Shown here: piece after piece, positions 1 to 5,284 of the stretch
Layout of the letters: the number at the start of each line of letters is the position of its first letter
How positions within the stretch are numbered: position 1 is the stretch's first letter
Source: Candidatus Absconditabacterales bacterium
Lineage (GTDB): Bacteria; Patescibacteria; JAEDAM01; Absconditabacterales; Absconditicoccaceae
Direction: 5' to 3'
Assembly: GCA_938010495.1 (NCBI GenBank)
Contig: CALLUT010000109.1
Span: forward strand, 1-5,284
Length of the DNA: 5,284 nt
Notes under the pieces: model-generated
Seen by the model: only the letters and a program-made list of their open reading frames with translations
What the model was told of the DNA's origin: nothing
The model's database searches: none
Made by a program: the position numbers and the translations under genes

Positions 1-1740
1 ATTAATCTTATTAAAGAACAAGATATTTTTTATTGATGAAACCTTCATCACGTTCAGAAAAAAATAGGTAATAATGAAATACTTACTGAATTTGATGTAA
101 TAGATATTTGTCAGTTTTTGATGAGTAAAACCACCATTGAAGAACTTCTAGCAAAACCAGAATTTATAAGACAAGATCAGTCACAAGTAAAAAGATTTTG
201 AAATATGGTTGACTCTCATAAGAGCCTGGTAAGAAATCTTATGTATAGTTTGTTTTTTTGTATGGAAAAATATGAATATGAATGGGCAAAAGAGACATTT
301 GAGCCTATATTATCAGAGTTTAAAAATAATATAAATGAAGAAATCAATTATGATCTTCACAAAAGTCAAGAAACACTTTGAGAAAAGTATCACTCAAAAA
401 ATGAATATTGTTATACTATAAACAGATTAAAACAACCTCTATCTCTTTGAATGAAACCTTTGCATAAAAAAAGTGATTACATTAATGACCTAATTGGGCA
501 AAGAGCTTATATAAATTATACAAAGTATAAAAGTAACCATGAAAAAATTAAAGCTATTAGTAGCATCATCAAAAATATTCTTGAAAAAACCAAAGCACTT
601 TGAACACTTAGCTGATATGAAATAAAATTTACAGCTATAGCACTAATAAATAATTATGATTTTTTATCTTCTCAATATGAAAATCAAACATCACCACGAG
701 ATAAAGTTTGTAATGAAAACAACAAATTTATTACAAACGAAGTTCCACTACTTGATACGATATATAATGAACCGGTAATCATTATTGATAAGAGAAAAAA
801 GAAAAAAAATATAAAGAAAAAAATTGTTCTTTTAGAAAAAAATCAAGAACTTATTGATGCAGATCTCATTGATTCTAAAACGATAAAAACACTTATAAAA
901 GCAATGAAAAAGAAAAAAAGATGAAATTTATGATCATACCAAGATATTAAAATAAAAATAGAATATGGAGCAAAAAAGTTATGAGAGGATGAAGGTCGGA
1001 AGCATAACAAAACAACCTGATGAATAGAACGACAAATAGTTTTTTCTGACCATGACAATGAATCTATTGAATCTAGTCATTTCTTTTTTGATCGGCTAAA
1101 AACATCTCGTTGCGTCTCTAGATGACTATCAAATATATGATTTGATCAATTATGGAATATGTATCAATGAATGTTTGATGATATCATCAATAAAATGACT
1201 CAACGAAATAGAGGAGAGTATGGTGATCATGAAGAACGATATGTAACCCATCAATTTCCAAAGCAAAATAACGTTACCCTTCCTTATTCAAAGGAATCAT
1301 TAGAACTACATACACTTGCTAAAGACCCAATCAAAAAGATACAAGCGATCAAAGAATTTTTTTGTTTTCATATGGATTCATTAGAAAAAAATGGAGCAAT
1401 GAACAGATTTTTTTATGAAAATGATTTAAATTTATTATGAAACAAACCACCCCAAAATAAAAAAATAACTGCTATCATGAAGCATTATGAATTTGATAAA
1501 ATTTTAGATTGAGCAACAACTGATCGACATAAACATAGATTTATTTTTGATCCTGAATCATGACTAACATGATGATTCAGTATTCCAAAAAAATCATTTA
1601 TTTCAGTGAGAAAAAACAACAAAGAATCTATCTTGATTAGAACAAAATCTCTAGCTAAAATACTTTCGAACCAAAAACAGATTTCTGTCGAAGATATCAA
1701 GAAAGGATTGATTGTTGAAATTAAGGAAAATCTTTCTTAA
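1..1740 (+). CDS. Large basic protein, 5'-truncated; possible divergent RelA/SpoT-type nucleotidyltransferase
   Basis: Frame 1 is open from the window edge to TAA at 1738-1740 (579 codons) when UGA is read as glycine; it holds 20 TGA and 8 GGN glycine codons. The first ATG is at 121, but the 40 codons before it look equally coding, so the true start probably lies upstream. I do not recognise the protein with certainty. Numbering from the window edge, it shows R142-L-K144 with S148, then D163-L-I-G-Q-R168, then G-S-Y313-Q, then E343-R-Q345-I. This order matches the RelA/SpoT synthetase motifs (RxK, DxxGxR, the GY loop, ExQ), and the 21-residue gap between the first two is normal for that family. 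Against it: the gap from D163 to Y313 is much longer than usual, the S-L-H after the tyrosine is missing, and the final ExQIRT is only partly kept. Residues about 265-276 form a lysine-rich stretch. No membrane segment is evident. Coding status is secure; the family is inference. Confidence 0.85.
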
Positions 1741-1754
1741 CCACCCCCATTTCT

Positions 1755-1783
1755 TTGACAAACCTCCCTCCCAACCATATACT
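1755..1783 (+). promoter_or_regulatory. Sigma70-type promoter for pilB
   Basis: A perfect -35 box TTGACA (1755-1760) is followed after exactly 17 bases by TATACT (1778-1783), five of six matches to the -10 consensus. Transcription would start near 1789-1791, leaving an untranslated leader of about 33 bases before the pilB ATG at 1823. The TTGACA and the spacing are hard to explain by AT-richness alone because the spacer is C-rich. It implies that pilB is transcribed independently of the gene before it. Confidence 0.7.
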
Positions 1784-1812
1784 TAAAGTGTCCAATTTTT
1801 TCACTTATAAGT
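1781..1812 (+). repeat. Inverted repeat / paired palindromes at the pilB transcription start
   Basis: ACTTAAAGTG (1781-1790) and CACTTATAAGT (1802-1812) are reverse complements apart from one extra base, separated by 11 bases that include a run of six T. Each arm is itself palindromic (ACTT-A-AAGT; ACTTATAAGT is a perfect 10-base palindrome), with centres about 22 bases or two helical turns apart. The left arm overlaps the -10 box and predicted start, and the right arm lies in the leader. It could be a dimeric-repressor operator or an RNA hairpin. Short AT-rich palindromes also arise by chance, so function is inferred from position. Confidence 0.4.
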
Positions 1813-1822
1813 CTCTTACACT

Positions 1823-3391
1823 ATGGTAAAAACAAAAATTTTATACGCAAAAGACGTAAAAAAAATCAAACCTAATTTTGAAGGGTTAATTTTGCTATCT
1901 AGAAATCTGGCTGAGACTACTGAAACAGTAGTAATGGAGAAGGAATGAAAACATATAAAACTTATTACTACAAACAATAATCCAAATCTTTTTCATCAAG
2001 TAGAAGATAAACTTACTGCTCAAGGATATATTCTAGATACATATTTTACAGACAATGTGTGAATTCAATTGGCTATTGAATGGTATACAAAATACGAAGC
2101 TCATCTAGCGTGAGAAAAAGAAACCTATGATCATAGACATACCGCTGCCTCTGAAGAAGCAATTGAGCTCATCAAGCAAACATATGCTACCAAAGATGGA
2201 TTTAGTGAAGGTGATTTTATGAAAGAAATTTTAAGACTATCGTTTCAATCTTGAGCATCTGATGTTCACTTTCAAGCAGAAGAAGTATGAGTTGTGATGC
2301 GTTTAAGAATCGATGGTATGCTCCAAACCGTTATAGTATTTTCTCATAAAGAATTTCAAAAATACTTAATGAAACTTAAATTTGATGCATGAGTAAAAAT
2401 GAATACATGAATGGTATCTCAAGACGGGAGATTTGATTTTCCGGTAAATGTATGATGAAAAGACGTTAAAGTTGATGTGAGAGTCTCTGTAATGCCTTGA
2501 CTAAGAGGAGAGAGTCTTGTACTTAGATTCCTTGATTCATCAATGGGGATTATGGATTTCCACAACTTATGATGTGAACCATTTCATAGTGCAACATTGG
2601 ATAAGGAAATAGTAAAAAACTATGGATTGATCCTAGTTACATGACCAACATGATCATGAAAAACTACCACGGTATATTCACTCTTGAACGCAGTAAACAC
2701 ACCAGAAAAGAAAATTATCACACTAGAAGATCCAGTCGAATATGAACTCCCTTGAATCGAACAATCACAAATAGATAAGAAGAAATGATACACGTTTGAA
2801 GCATGACTCAAATGAGTGTTGAGACACGATCCTGATGTAATTATGGTATGAGAAATCAGAACATTAGAAAGTGCTGAAATGGCTGTAAACGCTGCGTTAA
2901 CATGACATCTTGTGATTTCAACAATTCATACAAACTCTGCAGTAGAAGCGGTTACTAGACTCCTCAACATGTGAGTGAAACCGTTTATGTTGGCTTCATC
3001 ATTAAACTGTATTGTATGACAAAGATTGTTGAGAAAGATAGCCAAACCAAGACTTGTTGATGCAGATAAACAAACGGATCACACGATATTAGAGTCACTG
3101 GAACGTATTCGCAAATTCCAAGTATGATTACAAATAAATTATGATGGTAAAATTTTCCAACCAGACAAAAGAGTAAGTAAATTTAACTGATGATACGACT
3201 GAAGAACAGCCGTATTTGAAATTTTCCAAATAGATGAAATCATCAAAGAAGCAATACTCTCAAACAAATCCGTAGCTGAACTCAAACAACTTGCCAAAGA
3301 ACAATGATTCCTTTCGCTAAGAGATGCAGCTATATTAAAGATGCTAAGAGGTGTAACGAGTATTGAGGAAATATATAGGATAGTGGGGTAG
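1823..3391 (+). CDS. pilB: Type IV pilus assembly (extension) ATPase PilB, GspE/T2SSE family
   Basis: This 522-residue hexameric ATPase would act at the cytoplasmic face of the inner membrane, using ATP hydrolysis to drive pilin polymerisation. Residues about 43-92 resemble the GspE/PilB N-terminal domain. Next come the N2 domain (S146-D-V-H149, R162-I-D-G165, then the QDGRF and DVRVS strands), Walker A GPTGSGKT at 274-281 with K280, the Asp box LEDPVEYE around 301-308, Walker B VIMVGE at 339-344 with catalytic E344, and the His box [12 protein letters not shown] with H362 and H369. The C-terminal QRLLRK (400-405) and GYDGRT (457-462) are also typical. The N-terminal domains and full length argue against the retraction ATPase PilT, which is shorter. 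The usual four-cysteine zinc site between the last two motifs is absent. Twenty-seven of 39 glycines are TGA. The ATG sits 40 bases after a strong -10 box, without a Shine-Dalgarno sequence; the stop is TAG. A type II secretion GspE or competence ATPase cannot be excluded. Confidence 0.93.
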
Positions 3392-3676
3392 GAGTTATAT
3401 TTTTAAAATAATATTATCTATGACAATAGGACCTCTATTGAGACAAAATGTAAATAGACCAAAACAAAATATACTACCTACCAGATATAGGTGGTAAAGA
3501 ATTTTATAAATTCTTAGAGGATGGTTTTGAAAAAACAAATACTAATGTTCTCAAACAAATTGCAAAAAACGCTAAAAATAAAACAACAAAAAATGCTATA
3601 TTGCTTTCTATTAATTACTTAGAAGCAACGAAGAAATAGCTATTACATCTTGAATACCAAAACATTATTATTATAA
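3392..3676 (+). other. Gap with no intact gene between pilB and the next gene
   Basis: These 285 bases contain no frame with a normal start that runs more than about 25 codons. They hold the start-less frame at 3454-3639 and short frame-3 scraps on either side, and they are AT-rich throughout. I see no GC hairpin with a T-run that would serve as a pilB terminator, and no tRNA-like fold. Confidence 0.6.
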
Positions 3677-3683
3677 ATGTCAA
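3420..3683 (+). pseudogene. Possible decayed small gene, frame-shifted fragments
   Basis: Frame 1 from 3454 to TAG at 3637-3639 gives about 61 codons of protein-like sequence (Y-Y-L-P-D-I-G-G near its start, then a lysine- and asparagine-rich helical stretch) but has no ATG, GTG or TTG near its beginning. An ATG at 3420 opens frame 3 for 25 codons, to TAA at 3495, and a shift near the A-runs at 3461-3469 would join it to frame 1. A further frame-3 piece (3615-3683, to TAA at 3684) could extend it after a second shift. No family is recognised. It may be a gene broken by two indels, a gene with an unusual start such as ATA, or chance open frame. Confidence 0.3.
3650..3677 (+). promoter_or_regulatory. 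Weak candidate promoter for the gene starting at 3677 or 3707
   Basis: TTGAAT (3650-3655) and TATAAA (3672-3677) are 16 bases apart, a plausible -35/-10 pair. If real, transcription would begin near 3684, after the first ATG (3677), so translation would have to start at the second ATG (3707). Such matches are common by chance in DNA this AT-rich. Confidence 0.25.
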
Positions 3684-4315
3684 TAATTTATGATTATTGA
3701 AAATTTATGGATAAATTTAGTAATATTGAAGCAAGTAATTTCCTCGTTGACGTAAAAGTAATTACTGAAACGATGAAGTGAACGGAAAATATAGAAAGTT
3801 ATGAACAATTAACACAATATATCAATAAAAATTATCTTATTCTTCCCAAAAAATCAAACTTCAAACTTATTAAAGCAAAAGGTGCAGAAATTCTCTGAAA
3901 GGAACTTATAAATTTCGATATGAAAAATACAGGAAACAAAATAATTGAAAACAGATATCAGTTTGAATCATATAATAATCAAATCATAGCTTTGATTAAT
4001 GAGTGATATATAGAAGGTGAAAAAAACAAACTAAGACCCTTTTTTGTCAAAAAGTTTTCAATGCTAGTTGACCACATATCATCAATGAAAATTTCATGAA
4101 CAACATGAATTGATAGTAAAATAGAATCATTAACCCTTGATGATATACAATGAATACCTTTCAGCAGAATAGAAAAATTACTAATTAATTGAGAAAAGAT
4201 TGTTTTTGAAGCTAAGGATATTGGTATATTTACACTATCTACATCAGACTTATGAAGAGACATAAGTCAAAAAGAACAATTTATTTTTAAAGCGAACGAA
4301 ATAGAAATCAAATAA
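3677..4315 (+). CDS. Unrecognised protein, probably the 5' part of a gene interrupted at 4313
   Basis: Frame 2 is open from ATG 3677 (preceded directly by in-frame TAA) to TAA 4313-4315, giving 212 residues with UGA as glycine; 9 of 13 glycines are TGA. A second ATG at 3707, giving 202 residues, is a real alternative start: it lies just after an 8-base inverted repeat (3680-3687 / 3693-3700) and fits the weak promoter at 3650-3677. Neither start has a Shine-Dalgarno sequence. The protein is charged, with no signal peptide or membrane segment, and mixes helical parts with short strand-like runs near its end. No family is recognised. The same frame stays open beyond the TAA to the window edge, so this is most likely the N-terminal portion of a longer protein rather than a complete small one. 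Confidence 0.7.
4313..4315 (+). other. In-frame TAA splitting an otherwise continuous reading frame
   Basis: This is the only TAA or TAG in frame 2 from 3677 to 5284. Codons on both sides share the same TGA-as-glycine usage and amino acid style, and no frame change is involved. A single base change from AAA, CAA or GAA would create it. Nonsense mutation, sequencing error, readthrough and true gene end all remain possible. Confidence 0.6.
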
Positions 4316-5284
4316 TTAAATAAAACTCGCTCTAACCAAAAAGTTATAAAAATTGAATGATGAGCAAGTACAATTGAAAAAACATGAAATCAAATACTGC
4401 TAAAAGATACTAAATGAAATAAAGTATGAAATATTCTGTGAAAGGATGCTGCTATTCTCAATAATGAAACTGGAGATATTATTAAAATTCTGAACAATCA
4501 ACTATATAAATGAAATGTAAATGACCAGCAAGCATCACAAGCTTTACTTTCTGAAAATTTTTATCAGGATCATTATGAGTTTTATCAAGTATTTACTGAT
4601 CTCACAAAAAGATTTGTTATAGTCTCAATGGACATAAAAGAATCTCCTTACATCGCAATTTTTAATACAAGAAATTGATTTCAAAAACCAGTAGCTCTCT
4701 TTCAAGAGTCTAGTAAAATAATTTGAATAGATAGTCATAATGATCTCATCACAGCTGATCAATGAGCTATAATAAGAATAGATATGGACATGAACTCTCT
4801 AGAAAAAATTACTACTATAAATCCATACGTAGGAGAATCTATCGAGAACTTACATGTATATGAGAACTTCCCATGAAAACAGTGGTCTGATATAAGATTA
4901 TTCTTCGATCCTGTAGTAAAATTATTTCAATGATCAAAAGCACAAGATCAAACGAAACTATTAAAAGCCCCAACTCAAAAAGCTCTCGAATGACCAGATC
5001 ATAATGAAATAGCTCAAAAAGTTAAAAATCACTTATGACTTTGAAAAGCAGTAAATTTTGATGAAATAAATAATTTTTATGAACAATTTCTAAACTCAAT
5101 TACTGAGATTTATGATTGAGATATTAGTATTGCATCAATGGCTCAAGCAAAAGAGGAATTACAGTTAGAAGTTATCGAAAAAATCCTTAGTAAACATAAG
5201 GATTATCTTACAGAACTGCAATGAAGACTTCATAATTTAGAAAGTGAATTTGATTGAATAGAAGCTGTTTCATATATTAAGAAA
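4316..5284 (+). CDS. Unrecognised protein, 3'-truncated; continuation of the preceding frame without a usual start
   Basis: Frame 2 is open for 323 codons from just after the TAA to the window edge; 18 of its 20 glycines are TGA. No ATG, GTG or TTG occurs in frame until ATG 4628, yet the 312 bases before that carry seven TGA-glycines and protein-like content, so translation from 4628 alone is unlikely. The part around 4385-4500 and again 4610-4800 consists of short alternating hydrophobic strands with turns, as in a beta-propeller or other all-beta repeat fold. From about 5138 the sequence becomes a charged heptad-like helix (probable coiled coil) running to the window edge. No enzymatic motif or membrane segment is visible. 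The best reading is a single gene of at least 535 codons starting at 3677 or 3707; function unknown. Confidence 0.7.

Larger units (their letters stand above)
1741..1822 (+). promoter_or_regulatory. Intergenic control region of pilB
   Basis: These 82 bases separate the stop of the upstream gene from the pilB ATG. They hold a strong promoter, two C-rich runs (about 1741-1748 and 1763-1776) that stand out in this AT-rich sequence, and a near-perfect inverted repeat around the predicted transcription start. I see no U-tailed GC hairpin that would end the upstream transcript. No Shine-Dalgarno sequence (AGGAG or close variant) precedes the ATG at 1823; the bases just upstream are pyrimidine- and A-rich. 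Confidence 0.7.

Noticed and set aside
843..1058. 71-codon minus-strand open frame
   Set aside because: It lies inside the long plus-strand gene (1-1740) and its product is a phenylalanine- and serine-rich antisense shadow of that AT-rich coding sequence.
1171..1440. 89-codon plus-strand open frame as a separate gene
   Set aside because: It is the same frame as the 1-1740 gene, bounded only by TGA codons that are glycine here. It is an internal fragment.
1485..1700. 71-codon minus-strand open frame
   Set aside because: It is antisense to the end of the first gene, with no promoter or recognisable protein.
2620..2811. 63-codon minus-strand open frame
   Set aside because: It is antisense to the conserved ATPase core of pilB. 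The absence of stops reflects the TGA-rich plus strand.
1..3391. Genes shattered into pseudogenes by many TGA stops
   Set aside because: TGA codons fall on conserved glycines and no frameshifts are needed, so codon reassignment explains the pattern and decay does not.
1823..3391. Retraction ATPase PilT or a TadA/VirB11 ATPase instead of PilB
   Set aside because: The protein has the long N-terminal domains and the SDVHF and RIDG motifs of the PilB/GspE branch and is about 150 residues longer than a typical PilT.
3392..3420. Terminator after pilB formed by the AT-rich imperfect palindrome
   Set aside because: The stem is entirely A-T, contains mismatches and lacks a following T-run, so it is not convincing.
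3979..4263. 94-codon minus-strand open frame
   Set aside because: It is antisense to the 3677-4315 frame, which has stronger coding character with TGA as glycine.
4316..5284. Beta-propeller plus coiled-coil region assigned to the DUF3686 (PF12458) DNA-repair-ATPase family
   Set aside because: There is only a vague resemblance in layout. I could not place any conserved motif of that family, so no name was given.

Overview
The window reads as protein-coding only if UGA is sense. Under the standard code every gene here is cut into short pieces. With UGA read as glycine (genetic code 25), long plus-strand frames open up and conserved glycines fall exactly on TGA codons, including all three glycines of an ATPase Walker A loop. 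TAA and TAG still act as stops. This code, with the low GC content, points to Absconditabacteria (SR1) or Gracilibacteria (BD1-5), small-genome candidate phyla thought to live attached to host bacteria. The sequence alone does not separate the two.

Layout, all on the plus strand. (1) Positions 1-1740 hold the 3' end of a gene for a large basic protein, open at the left edge. A set of short motifs suggests a divergent RelA/SpoT-type nucleotidyltransferase, but this is tentative. (2) Positions 1741-1822 are a compact intergenic region with a near-consensus sigma70-type promoter, a C-rich spacer and a palindromic repeat around the predicted transcription start. (3) Positions 1823-3391 encode a complete type IV pilus assembly ATPase (PilB/GspE family, 522 aa) with all ATPase motifs but no zinc-binding cysteine cluster. 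(4) Positions 3392-3676 hold no intact gene, only a start-less frame and flanking scraps that look like a decayed small gene. (5) From 3677 to the right edge there is one continuous coding frame broken by a single TAA at 4313-4315. The part after the TAA has no usual start codon for about 310 bases but looks fully coding, so this is probably one gene (at least 535 codons) carrying a nonsense codon, a sequence error or a readthrough site.

Only PilB has a confident function: it would power pilus extension at the inner face of the membrane, for attachment, twitching or DNA uptake. PilB has its own promoter and the flanking genes are not recognisable pilus genes, so the window does not show a pilus operon. 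No RNA gene, CRISPR array, insertion sequence or origin was seen.
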